Assembly: GCA_029256725.1 (NCBI GenBank)
Contig: JAQSXJ010000087.1
Location: 1-37,314 of the forward strand
Length of the DNA stretch: 37,314 nt
Source: Anaerocolumna sp.
GTDB taxonomy: Bacteria; Bacillota; Clostridia; Lachnospirales; Lachnospiraceae
Direction: 5' to 3'
Part shown: positions 1 to 8,376 of the stretch, one piece after another
Position numbering within the stretch: the first letter of the stretch is position 1
Layout: the number at the start of each line of letters is the position of its first letter
Notes under the pieces: model-generated
Told to the model about the DNA's origin: nothing
Databases searched by the model: none
The model's input: only the letters and a program-made list of their open reading frames with translations
Position numbers and translations under genes: made by a program

Positions 1-136
1 ATACCACTGCCCATATCAAAGCCAAAAGGCTGATAATCCAAAGCTCCTTCTGTCTTCTAAACATTCGCAGGCATTCTGCAAATGATAACTTCTTTTTCAC
101 AATATTAGATGAATTATTCTTGCTGTTTGTTTTCAT
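1..136 (-). CDS. ABC transporter permease, N-terminal fragment (LplB-like, CUT1 family)
   Basis: This reading frame starts at the ATG complementary to 134-136 and runs off the left edge of the window, so only the first 45 residues are visible. They are a polar, basic cytoplasmic leader (MKTNSKNNSSNIVKKK), then FAECLRMFRRQKELW, then the start of a hydrophobic segment (IISLLALIWAVV). This is the usual beginning of LplB-type sugar permeases. An AGGAGT ribosome binding site lies just upstream. It follows the solute-binding protein gene (302-2050) on the same strand, so binding protein and permease probably share an operon. The family call rests on the N-terminal pattern and the context; the diagnostic EAA loop is outside the window. 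Confidence 0.6.
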   Translation of the reverse strand, partial: MKTNSKNNSSNIVKKKLSFAECLRMFRRQKELWIISLLALIWAVV

Positions 137-179
137 AAAAAACGACTCCTTTAGTTGTCCCGGAATTTTCCCGTGAAAT

Positions 180-205
180 GCAGGAGCTGTTGCAGCAGCT
201 CCTGC
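180..205 (-). promoter_or_regulatory. Intercistronic stem-loop between binding-protein and permease genes
   Basis: A perfect 10-bp inverted repeat (GCAGGAGCTG / CAGCTCCTGC) with a 6-nt loop lies between the binding-protein stop and the permease start. No U-tract follows on the minus strand, so it does not look like a full terminator. Hairpins at this position in sugar ABC operons commonly protect the upstream binding-protein mRNA or partly attenuate permease expression; that role is inferred here. Confidence 0.6.
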
Positions 206-301
206 TAAGCTTGGCAGTCTGACTTTATGTAGAATGTTAATTGAATTCTATTTTTCTGAGTTTTGTGATGAAACTAGACCGTGATGACAAAGGGAATTAC
301 A

Positions 302-2050
302 TCAGTTTCCCATTTTACCAAGATTATTTTCGTAGGCTGTCTGATAATATTTAGCTAAGTCTTTTAGCCCCAAGGTATTGCATTCATCTCTTGCAGCTTC
401 AAAGGCTTTTACACACTCTTCTTCCGAAGCTGCAGTCATTATCTTTGCCCAGACAACAGTGATTTTATCTGTTATGGTCTGTTTAGTGATTGAGATAGCA
501 TCTTCAGGATTAAAGGTCGCTTCATACAAGGTAAGATCAAAGACAGGAGCTTTGTAATACTGCCAGCTGATTCTTACACCTTCATTGGAAAAATCACCGT
601 TACCATCCACAGGCCAATAGTCATATACTGATAATCGGTCTATCCTTGGATCGATCTTATCAAAAGTACTTCTGCCGTCGGTATGGAGCCAGTTGGTGTT
701 GGCAGCCATCATATAAATCTCACCGCCGTTGGCTTTTTTAACTGCATGATAGGTCTGTTCTTTTTTATCAACATCCAGAATGGCATCGTCTACCACCCAA
801 TTTCCATTCTCATCAATATTCCATACATTTTCTTCAGCAGGTGCTCCCCAACCGGTAATCATATTGCCAAGTTCGCTATTTTCCCAGTTAAGCCATTTTA
901 AAACCAGCTCAGGATTCTTACATTTATCCGTTATGATACACCGGTAACTTCCTGTATATTTGCTGGTCAGTAACGTAGTGTCGTTTAGATCGACACCCTC
1001 TGCTGCAAGGGATACATTCATAATACGCTTGTTAATATTATAAGCATCTCCTTCATCAACAGCCCATACCTGATGACCTCCGGTCCAGGCATACCACCAG
1101 GTTCCCAGATTTCCCAAGACCTGTCCGGAGGATAACTTCGTTACATACTCTTCATAACCGTTTGTCAGATAATCGGGATCAATAAGGCCGTTACGATAAC
1201 ATTTATTCATGAACTTGGCAATCTCAAGGCCTTCCTCCGTATTCAGCCAATGGGTAAATTCACCTGAAGTTTTATCCTTCTTATAGCCGTTGACAAATCC
1301 ATAGGCTGCAAGCATGGCATTTAAAAAATTAAGTCCTTTATTGTCGCTTGTAAATGCATATGTCTTTTGTCCATTTTCATTTGACGGATGATTCTTTAAT
1401 ATTCTTGTCATGGTATCGAAATATTCATCCGGGGTTTTGTAGATTTCACTGTCTCCCAGCTCCAGCCAGTAATCATTTCTTACACCAAAGTCATATCCCG
1501 CTACATTGGGAGTCTCTCCCCAACCCTGAGCCAGTTTATATATCTTACCGTCCTCATCATAGAGCATATTGATGTAATCACCCATACGTCTGGTTATATT
1601 GCCGCCGTATTTCGCCATTAAATCTGTCAGGTCGATTGCTTTACCCTGGGCGATAAATTTCTCAGCCATATCATCAGGCATCCAGGTTATTACATCGGGA
1701 TAATCATTGGTGGCAAGCATTAAGTTCAATTTCTCATTCATGTCCACGGAGTAATATGTAAGGTCAATCTTAACATTCATATTATCCAGCAGCCACTTGT
1801 CATACTTGGCTTTGCCGCCTTCCTCATCAGCCTCGAATTCCACCTGGTCGCCATAACCCGGATATACCGAAATGTTTAAGGTCTCCTCGGGTACCACCCA
1901 GCCCCATTCATTGGGTTCTTTGGTTTCCGTGTCACCTACCGGATCTACGGTTTTACTGCTCTCCACCTTCTTTCCATCACCGGAGCAGCCACTTAAAATG
2001 GTTGATGCAGTCAGCACCAGAGTCATTAAGATACAGAATAACTTTTTCAT
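302..2050 (-). CDS. Extracellular sugar-binding lipoprotein of a CUT1 ABC transporter (LipO-like)
   Basis: A 582-residue solute-binding protein. It begins with a basic, hydrophobic lipoprotein signal peptide (MKKLFCILMTLVLTAST) ending in the lipobox LSGC, so the mature protein should be anchored to the outer face of the membrane at about Cys22. The body has features of the large family 1 binding proteins that serve LplB/LplC permeases, such as NLMLATNDYPDVITW and aromatic-rich segments that stack on sugars. A good Shine-Dalgarno (AAAGGAGA) precedes the ATG. The upstream neighbour is a LacI-type regulator and the downstream neighbour a permease, so this is the binding component of a LacI-controlled oligosaccharide importer. 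The divergent GH127/146 enzyme suggests an arabinose-containing substrate, but this is inference. Confidence 0.9.
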   Translation of the reverse strand: MKKLFCILMTLVLTASTILSGCSGDGKKVESSKTVDPVGDTETKEPNEWGWVVPEETLNISVYPGYGDQVEFEADEEGGKAKYDKWLLDNMNVKIDLTYYSVDMNEKLNLMLATNDYPDVITWMPDDMAEKFIAQGKAIDLTDLMAKYGGNITRRMGDYINMLYDEDGKIYKLAQGWGETPNVAGYDFGVRNDYWLELGDSEIYKTPDEYFDTMTRILKNHPSNENGQKTYAFTSDNKGLNFLNAMLAAYGFVNGYKKDKTSGEFTHWLNTEEGLEIAKFMNKCYRNGLIDPDYLTNGYEEYVTKLSSGQVLGNLGTWWYAWTGGHQVWAVDEGDAYNINKRIMNVSLAAEGVDLNDTTLLTSKYTGSYRCIITDKCKNPELVLKWLNWENSELGNMITGWGAPAEENVWNIDENGNWVVDDAILDVDKKEQTYHAVKKANGGEIYMMAANTNWLHTDGRSTFDKIDPRIDRLSVYDYWPVDGNGDFSNEGVRISWQYYKAPVFDLTLYEATFNPEDAISITKQTITDKITVVWAKIMTAASEEECVKAFEAARDECNTLGLKDLAKYYQTAYENNLGKMGN

Positions 2051-2114
2051 AATATCTCCTTTCTGAATATCATGTTTTATTTCTTAACAGAGGTTTTACC
2101 ATCTGCCGTTGACA

Positions 2115-2165
2115 TATTGTTGTTCTGTTAATACTGTTGTTCTATTAATACTGTTGTTCTGTTAA
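2115..2165. repeat. Three tandem 17-bp repeats between the LacI-type gene and the binding-protein gene
   Basis: Three contiguous copies of a 17-bp unit, TACTGTTGTTCTGTTAA, at 2115-2131, 2132-2148 and 2149-2165. Copies one and two each differ from the third by one base. They fill the gap just after the regulator stop codon (2167-2169) and upstream of the binding-protein leader on the minus strand. They could be a helically spaced array of protein sites or simple slippage repeats; 17 bp is not an integral helical repeat. Confidence 0.9.
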
Positions 2166-2166
2166 T

Positions 2167-3192
2167 CTAAAACACTCTAACTGTCTTTCTTTCTACAATA
2201 GTGCAGGGAAATATGTAATCTCTTTTCTCATCAACGATATCTGCCGATAGATTTGCAATAATCTCAGCAGATACCCTCCCCATCTCCTCCAAAGGCATAT
2301 CAATAGTCGTAAGACCGGGTCTGGTGTATTTTCCCATATCAATGTTATCAAAGCCCACTACTGATAAATCCTCCGGAATGTTAAGCCCCATATCCATTGC
2401 AGCATTAATGGCTCCCATAGCCATGTAATCATTTAAAGCAAATATAGCCGTTGGTCTCTCCTCCATTAACAGCAGTTTCTGTGAAGCCGAATAACCAAAC
2501 TCATAGCTCCAGTTTCCTACCTGAATATATTCAAGATTTAAGGTGATGCCTGCATCATTTAAGGCTGACTGATATCCGATCAGACGTTTATGGGAAGGTG
2601 TGGAATTTATCGGCCCGCTGATTATTCCAATCTTTTTATGACCCTTTTCAATTAAATATCTGGTCATGTCATAGGCAATCTGATTATCGTAAGTAACCGT
2701 ATAATCCTTCGGATCGTTTGTATAACAATATGTATAAACCAAAGGCTTGTCAGTATGAATAGCACCGGATACATCTCTGTCATGCATCCCTATGTAGATT
2801 ATTCCGTCTACCTGAAGGCTTATGAGAATCCCCAGCGCGTTGTCAATTTTGTTTTTATACAGGTGGATGTCCTCGTAATGATGCCGCAATTTATCAGAGA
2901 ATCCGAGGCTGTTTAAGATAATATTATAATTGTTCTGTTCTGCAAACCGGTCAATACCTTCGATTATGCGCATGGTAGAAGGAAAGGTAATATCCTCTGC
3001 CATCACTCCAATGGTTCTGGTTCGATTGACACGTAGACTTCTTGCAATCCGGTTGGGCTGATAGTTTGCTTCCTGTACAATATGCATCACCTTATCTTTC
3101 ACTTCGTCGCTGACTTTTTTGGAGTCATTTAGGACGTAGGAGACCGTTGTGGTTGATACCCCTGCTATTTTAGCTATTTCTTTGAGTGTCAT
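2167..3192 (-). CDS. LacI-family transcriptional regulator
   Basis: A 341-residue LacI/GalR repressor. The N-terminal helix-turn-helix is clear (MTLKEIAKIAGVSTTTVSYV), followed by the hinge region (YQPNRIARSLR) and a periplasmic-binding-protein-like effector domain with the family signatures IGVMAED, GIISGP, FALNDYMAMGA and VVGFDNIDM. I chose the ATG at 3190-3192 because it is preceded by AAAGGAT and places the helix-turn-helix at residues 2-22, as usual. A longer frame from GTG at 3219 adds nine residues without a ribosome binding site. It is the first gene of the minus-strand run with the binding protein and permease, and divergent from the arabinofuranosidase. It most likely represses both directions and is released by a sugar. 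Confidence 0.92.
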   Translation of the reverse strand: MTLKEIAKIAGVSTTTVSYVLNDSKKVSDEVKDKVMHIVQEANYQPNRIARSLRVNRTRTIGVMAEDITFPSTMRIIEGIDRFAEQNNYNIILNSLGFSDKLRHHYEDIHLYKNKIDNALGILISLQVDGIIYIGMHDRDVSGAIHTDKPLVYTYCYTNDPKDYTVTYDNQIAYDMTRYLIEKGHKKIGIISGPINSTPSHKRLIGYQSALNDAGITLNLEYIQVGNWSYEFGYSASQKLLLMEERPTAIFALNDYMAMGAINAAMDMGLNIPEDLSVVGFDNIDMGKYTRPGLTTIDMPLEEMGRVSAEIIANLSADIVDEKRDYIFPCTIVERKTVRVF

Positions 3193-3906
3193 ATATCCTT
3201 TTATCCTCGTTTCTTCCACTTATAATTTAAGCTCCAGGTATACCTGATACATGGCAGTTAAACCTTTTTTGGGTTCTCGCTTCTTTTGCTTTGCATAACA
3301 TTTCACTGTATATATACTTCTGTCAAATATGGATAGTGCGGCAGAAAATATACACAATCTCTCGAACTGTTACGGTCAGATCTCAATTTTTTATGTATAT
3401 ATCGCCTTCGATTTGCATTTTTATCGCATTTAGATTATAATTTTAGTCACTGGTATTAACTTCGGTCGGTTTATCGTTTAAATACCGTTAAGAATAGAAT
3501 ATCTGTATAATATACCTCATATTTTACATTGTCAACATAAATTATAAATATATTTTACAATTTTTTGATAATTTTTTCAGTCCTATAGTATCTTTTGTTC
3601 GGTCAATACAATCACAAAAGCTAAATACTATTGTATTATCTGTTATTATTATTTATTACTCATTAATTTCTAATTATATTTATGGTTTATCGTTTAAATT
3701 CTATATATTTAGTATATTGTTAATACTGGAAGCTTATGTTATTTTATTTATAACAGACAACAAAAAATCTGCTTTTTATAATTCAATAAAGCTGCCAGAC
3801 CTCTTCTGTATATATAAATGCATATATTACAATCTGTTACAAGTAAGAGCGCGCAGCTAAACTTTAAATTATCAGGCAGATAATTTATCAAAAATTGGAG
3901 GGCTTT
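3193..3906. promoter_or_regulatory. Divergent control region with two LacI-operator-like repeats
   Basis: This very AT-rich gap separates the LacI-type gene (minus) from the GH127/146 gene (plus). An exact 16-bp repeat, GGTTTATCGTTTAAAT, occurs at 3468-3483 and 3684-3699, 216 bp apart. The first copy sits in a partial palindrome (CGGT...ACCG around a central TCG), as LacI-family operators often do with a central CG. Two spaced copies would suit repression by looping. No coding sequence is visible. The pairing with the adjacent LacI-type protein is inferred. Confidence 0.6.
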
Positions 3907-6900
3907 ATGAGTGGTTTAAGATTATTTTACGACTTTATGCAGGTAAACAGCACCATTATTCCTGATATATCCGGTAATGGTAATGCGGGTGTTATTAGAA
4001 ATTATGATGCAGGCGGAGCAACTATTGTACAGGATAATATCTATGGACAACTTGTAAATGCTATCAATTTCCCTGGTCTGACAGATGGCGGTTACATTCA
4101 ATTTCCAGATGGAATTCTAAAAGATACCAAGGGCTTAACAGTGAGTTGCTGGTTAAAACCGGCTTCCTGTTCTAATACATATGCAGTGTTTTCGTTTGGC
4201 AAGGACCAGGCCTTTTTTCTGACTGCTACCTATGATGCTTTAAGCTCTGCCACTTCCTTAAGGGCAGCTGTTACAACCGGCGGCCGCAGTCAGGAGCAAG
4301 CAACCAAGGAGGTACAACTTACCAAACCCAGCAAATGGTATCTGTTAACCGTTACACTGGAAGCTGACACCGGTAAAATATCTTTGTATCTGGATGGTGT
4401 GCTGAAAGAAATTCTTGAACAGAAAAGGCTGCCCTATGAGAATTTATTACATTCCACAGAATGTTTTATCGGAAACAGCCTTCTTTATACACCACCCATG
4501 AAGGGAAGAATTGCTGATTTTCGGCTCTATCCTTATGCCTTGAGAGCCACGGAAGTATTTGAACTCTTTTCCATTCCCGATTCTGGCAGAGTAAATGCAG
4601 ATATAGCACAGCTGCAATATGAAGCCGATAATGATCCTCTCATAATAACCTCTTCTCTTTCTTTTCCTATAACCGGTACTTACGGCAGCTTTATAAAATG
4701 GCACAGCAGCCATTCTCATATCCTTTCAAATGAAGGCAGTATTAACCGTCCTCCCGCCGGACACCCGGATGTTCTGGTAACCATGACTGCCCAGGTTTCT
4801 TTCGCTAATTATTCAGAGTCAAAAGAGTTTCACATAAAAGTTCTGGCAGAACCCACCAATGAGATGATCGTTGAACATGATATTAATAACGTCACACTGA
4901 ATAATCTTGACTTTTTATACGATAATATTAAACTTCCAAGCACTGGCGAATGGGGTTCTAATTTCCATTGGGAAAGCAGCCGGGCAGATCTTCTGTCCCG
5001 TAACGGTACTGTGATCCGCCCTTCAATAGGAGAGAAAGCAGAAACGGCAGAATTGATCCTGCATGCATCTTTAGGGACTGCCTTTGCCAGCAGGAATTTT
5101 ACTGCTGTGATAATACCACATTTTAAACAGCCAGAGATTATAAAGACAGAGGAAATTACTCTAATTACCACACTGGACACCCTGCCTCTTCTTCCCTCCA
5201 GAATAAGGGTCTCCTTAGAAGATAACAAAGAAATATATCTTCCTGTAAGCTGGGAACCAGTTTCAAAGAATTTACTTGAATCCCCCGGTCTCTTTTGTAC
5301 CAACGGTAAAGTTGCCGGATACGATTACCCTGTTAAAGCAACTGTGACAGTACTTCCTTCCTCAGAGGAGGTGCTAAAAAACTGTCAGGCTTTCCCTCTG
5401 GATGAGATTGTCCTTAACAGCAGCTCCCCTTATACAGACAACAGGGAGAGAACCTTAGATTACCTGCTCCTTCTGGATGACGACAGAATGCTCTATAATT
5501 TCCGTGCAGCCTATGGTAATGATACGAAAGGCGCGAAACCTCTGGGGGGATGGGAGGAACCCTCCGGGCTGCTAAGAGGTCACTCAACGGGACATTATCT
5601 GTCCGCACTGGCCTTAGCTTACGGTTCTACTCAGGATTCCAGACTGATGGAGAAAATAAACTACCTCATCACAGAGCTCCACACGCTTTCCCAGTTATCT
5701 CAGGGAAGTGCAAAGGAATTTAAAACCTTATGTTCTCCCTCGAATGCTGCTCAATCCAACTGGAGCAGCATTCCCGCTGAGTGGGGAAAAGGCTTCTTAA
5801 GTGCCTATTCTCCGGACCAGTTTGCGTTACTGGAACAATTTACCGCATATCCCACCATCTGGGCTCCTTATTATACGCTTCATAAGATTCTGGCAGGACT
5901 TTTAGATTGCTATGAATACGCCGGGAGCAAAACCGCTCTGCAAATAGCAGAAGGCATCGGAGACTGGGTATCTGAGCGTTTATCTGTTCTGCCCCCGGAA
6001 CAGCGCGCAAAAATGTGGAGTATGTATATCGCAGGTGAATACGGCGGAATCAACGAATCCCTCGCCCAACTGTATTTTTATACTGGCAGTGAGCATTATT
6101 TGTCTGCCTCTAAAATGTTCGATAACCCCAAAGTGTTTGACGGACTGGTATATAACAAGGATACCATTAGCGGAATTCATGTAAATCAGCATATTCCCCA
6201 GATTATAGGCGCTCTAAAAGAGTTCCAGGCCACGAAGGAACACTCTTATTATCTGGTTGCCAGATACTTCTGGCATCTGTCTGTAAAACATTATATGTAT
6301 TCAATCGGTGGTTTGGGCAGAGGCGAGAATTTTAAAGAGCCTGATATTTTAGCCGGAAATATCGAAACTGATAGAAACTGTGAAACCTGCGCAGTATATA
6401 ACATGCTGAAGCTGACAAAAGAGCTGTACTGTTATGAACCGGACAATTCAGAATATATGGATTATTATGAGAGAGGACTTATTAATCAGATTCTAGCCTC
6501 ACAAAATCCTGTCGTTACAACTGACGTACATAATGGCGTTACCTATATGCTGCCCATCGGTCCCGGAGAGCATAAGGAATATTCCAACGACTATGAGGAC
6601 TTCACCTGCTGCCACGGAACAGGTATGGAAAATCACGTAAAATATCAGTCAGACATCTATCAAATTTCCTCCGATGACCTGACAGTATATGTTAATTTGT
6701 ATATCCCCTCAGACTTAAACTGGACAGAAAAAGGCATCCGCATCACACAAAGCGGACAGTTTCCTTCTGAAACAAGTACCTTTACAGTTTCTGGAAGTAA
6801 TACCTTTACCTTAAAATTCCGTATTCCCTATTGGGTTCAAAAAGATTTTGAGGTTACCATCAACGGTAATACCCAGACTCACCAAAGAGAAACTTCCGGG

Positions 6901-7227
6901 TATTTCACAATTAGCCGCAGCTGGTCAGACAATGATACGATAACTTTTCATTTTCCTTATTCCGTACATTTGGATTATACCCCTGATAAGCTTGAGGGCT
7001 ATCCGGTGGCAAGCATTATGTACGGCCCCTTAGTTATGGTTGCTGTTAATGATACGAAGGAATTTCTGACCCTTACCTTTGGACCGGAGCTTGAAGAATA
7101 TTTTTTGCCTGATTGGAGCAGTTATCCTTATCCCTGCCTAAACTTTAAGGGACTTAACTTTATCCCAATGTTTACTGCCCATAATATGTCTTACCACACT
7201 TACTTTAAGATAAATATCCCATATTAA
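3907..7227 (+). CDS. GH127/GH146-type beta-L-arabinofuranosidase with LamG and Ig-like domains
   Basis: A 1106-residue, three-part enzyme. Residues about 1-220 form a LamG/concanavalin-like jelly roll (LRLFYDFMQ, GLTVSCWLKP, WYLLTVTLE, RIADFRLYPYAL). Residues about 230-430 hold two atrophied bacterial Ig-like repeats (ITGTYGSFIKWHSS and STGEWGSNFHWESS). The rest is a DUF1680 catalytic domain. Residues matching the zinc-thiolate centre of GH127 HypBA1 are visible: ETC (Glu826, Cys828), Cys901-Cys902 in FTCCHGTGMENH, and a candidate acid/base Glu807 in GRGENF. GWEEPSGLLRGH and the CCHGTG context resemble GH146. The ATG at 3907 is preferred over the TTG at 3895 because GGAGGG (3897-3902) overlaps that TTG and is spaced for the ATG. 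No signal peptide is visible, so the protein is probably cytoplasmic although LamG domains are usual in secreted proteins. Confidence 0.88.
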   Translation: MSGLRLFYDFMQVNSTIIPDISGNGNAGVIRNYDAGGATIVQDNIYGQLVNAINFPGLTDGGYIQFPDGILKDTKGLTVSCWLKPASCSNTYAVFSFGKDQAFFLTATYDALSSATSLRAAVTTGGRSQEQATKEVQLTKPSKWYLLTVTLEADTGKISLYLDGVLKEILEQKRLPYENLLHSTECFIGNSLLYTPPMKGRIADFRLYPYALRATEVFELFSIPDSGRVNADIAQLQYEADNDPLIITSSLSFPITGTYGSFIKWHSSHSHILSNEGSINRPPAGHPDVLVTMTAQVSFANYSESKEFHIKVLAEPTNEMIVEHDINNVTLNNLDFLYDNIKLPSTGEWGSNFHWESSRADLLSRNGTVIRPSIGEKAETAELILHASLGTAFASRNFTAVIIPHFKQPEIIKTEEITLITTLDTLPLLPSRIRVSLEDNKEIYLPVSWEPVSKNLLESPGLFCTNGKVAGYDYPVKATVTVLPSSEEVLKNCQAFPLDEIVLNSSSPYTDNRERTLDYLLLLDDDRMLYNFRAAYGNDTKGAKPLGGWEEPSGLLRGHSTGHYLSALALAYGSTQDSRLMEKINYLITELHTLSQLSQGSAKEFKTLCSPSNAAQSNWSSIPAEWGKGFLSAYSPDQFALLEQFTAYPTIWAPYYTLHKILAGLLDCYEYAGSKTALQIAEGIGDWVSERLSVLPPEQRAKMWSMYIAGEYGGINESLAQLYFYTGSEHYLSASKMFDNPKVFDGLVYNKDTISGIHVNQHIPQIIGALKEFQATKEHSYYLVARYFWHLSVKHYMYSIGGLGRGENFKEPDILAGNIETDRNCETCAVYNMLKLTKELYCYEPDNSEYMDYYERGLINQILASQNPVVTTDVHNGVTYMLPIGPGEHKEYSNDYEDFTCCHGTGMENHVKYQSDIYQISSDDLTVYVNLYIPSDLNWTEKGIRITQSGQFPSETSTFTVSGSNTFTLKFRIPYWVQKDFEVTINGNTQTHQRETSGYFTISRSWSDNDTITFHFPYSVHLDYTPDKLEGYPVASIMYGPLVMVAVNDTKEFLTLTFGPELEEYFLPDWSSYPYPCLNFKGLNFIPMFTAHNMSYHTYFKINIPY

Positions 7228-7296
7228 GTATTTTATTATTAAGCTATAACCGGTGAAAGTTATAAATATAAATATACGTTTATTTTTAAATATCTA

Positions 7297-7336
7297 TTGA
7301 TGCAGTATTCCACCTAAGCATGGAATACTGCATCAA
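7297..7336. terminator. Perfect 16-bp hairpin after the arabinofuranosidase gene
   Basis: TTGATGCAGTATTCCA and its exact reverse complement are separated by an 8-nt loop, 70 bases after the GH127/146 stop codon. The stem is strong, but no U-tract follows on either strand. It may be an mRNA-end-protecting hairpin, a factor-assisted terminator or a small palindromic repeat. Confidence 0.55.
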
Positions 7337-7653
7337 TAAGAAGTGTGAATTATTCTTACTTGGGCAGTTCCGTAAGCAGGTTTGTGGTATTCATTGGCGT
7401 TAGTGTGGATTATTAATAAGCATAAATCACCCTGATTTATAGCAGTGCCACATCTTCAAGCAGATGCGGCATGCAATGGGAGCTAGAGTGAAAATAAAAA
7501 AGTAATATTCGCCTTAGTAAAGGAGGTTTCCTGCATATTAACAACAATTAAATGCTTGTATATGGATGCACCTATGGAAATGTATATAAAAGCTTACTCT
7601 TGACATTTGATTCAACATGATGATTAAACATAATGATTAAACATTTTCCAAAA

Positions 7654-7701
7654 CTGTTGATTTATCATTTTTAAATACTGTTGGTTTAACAATTTTAAAT
7701 A
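7654..7701. repeat. Two tandem 24-bp repeats upstream of a promoter
   Basis: The unit beginning CTGTTGATTTATC (7654-7677) is followed directly by a copy (7678-7701) that matches at 21 of 24 positions. A shorter ATGATTAAACAT repeat lies just before (about 7618-7645). Both abut the -35 box at 7707, so they may be regulator-binding sites for that promoter. Confidence 0.7.
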
Positions 7702-7706
7702 CCCTC

Positions 7707-7735
7707 TTTACAATTTTCGGATAACATGATATTAT
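7707..7735 (+). promoter_or_regulatory. Sigma-A-type promoter in the 7228-8376 gap
   Basis: A -35 box TTTACA (7707-7712), exactly 17 bp of spacer, and a -10 box TATTAT (7730-7735). The predicted start near 7742 lies about 30 bases before the small ORF at 7772 and about 330 bases before an intrinsic terminator at 8070. Confidence 0.65.
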
Positions 7736-7771
7736 GGCTCCATAAAAAAAAGAATTGAAAGGATGGTTTTG

Positions 7772-7960
7772 ATGTCGGTATTATTTGTAAGTGAGGTTCG
7801 TGCCAACTAGCACGCAACTAAATATGGTAGAGCAAGGATTAATCATGAAGCCGGAGCTTCCCTTAAATTAATTATGGGGCTCGGTTTATTTCTGCTGCAT
7901 GTTTTTCAGTGCTTACCTTCATTACAGAATATACTCATCTGCCATCATTATATAAAATAG
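7772..7960 (+). pseudogene. Small ORF of 12 codons, with a further open frame after an in-frame TAG
   Basis: ATG at 7772 follows a GAAAGGA ribosome binding site and encodes MSVLFVSEVRAN before TAG (7808-7810). The same frame then stays open for 49 more codons to a TAG at 7958-7960, starting HATKYGRARINHEAG and including a hydrophobic stretch (LKLIMGLGLFLLHVF) that could span a membrane. With the promoter upstream and a terminator downstream, this looks like a transcribed unit. It may be a small membrane-protein gene broken by a nonsense mutation, or a 12-codon leader peptide. I do not recognise the product. Confidence 0.35.
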
Positions 7961-8069
7961 GAACCTTAACGGGTTCTTATGTTGATATGCCGCGGAAACA
8001 TACCGCCTTTTATGCAGTCTTAATCAGGACTTTTGTAAAGGTAACATATCCATAACTATATAAAGGCTG

Positions 8070-8098
8070 GCGTAGCAGTTTATTGCTATGCTTTTTTT
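8070..8098 (+). terminator. Intrinsic terminator
   Basis: GCGTAGCA pairs with TGCTATGC (eight pairs, one of them G-U) around a 6-nt loop, followed by seven T residues (8092-8098). It ends the transcript expected from the promoter at 7707-7735 and insulates the following RNA element and mutS2-like gene. Confidence 0.85.
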
Positions 8099-8232
8099 AT
8101 ACCCACAGGGAGTTTTTCTGTTGCTGTGAGTTGAATCTATAGACTTTTAAACGTTTAATGCTGTGTTCATATGCAGTGTTTAATGCTTAAAAACTAACGA
8201 TTCAATTTACAGGATTTCCTGTGGGTATTTTT
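8099..8232 (+). ncRNA. Candidate structured RNA with two long-range helices and a terminal U-run
   Basis: ATACCCACAGGGAGT (8099-8113) pairs with ATTTCCTGTGGGTAT (8214-8228): 15 pairs, two of them G-U. Inside it, GTGAGTTGAATC (8126-8137) pairs with GATTCAATTTAC (8199-8210): 12 pairs, two of them G-U. All four wobbles are G-U in the plus-strand RNA and would be C-A in the other strand, so the plus strand is the one that folds. A U-run (8228-8232) follows the closing helix. About 60 nt of branched or unpaired sequence is enclosed. It lies 145 bp upstream of the mutS2-like gene and could be a small RNA or a 5' regulatory element. I do not recognise a known riboswitch class. Confidence 0.5.
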
Positions 8233-8376
8233 ATGTAATTAATAAACAGGGGCACTTCTTAGACCAACTTCTTAGAAGGTATATCTAGGTCTGTTTACAC
8301 TAAGCTAAAGTTAAGTAAATGGCATACGAAGCAGTCTAATTCACTAAGAAACCCTGTACTCAGAAAGGATTTTAAC

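Noticed and set aside
7228..8376. CRISPR array or tRNA/rRNA gene in the long gene-poor gaps
   Set aside because: Repeats present are tandem pairs or palindromes without regular spacers, and no tRNA cloverleaf or rRNA sequence is visible.
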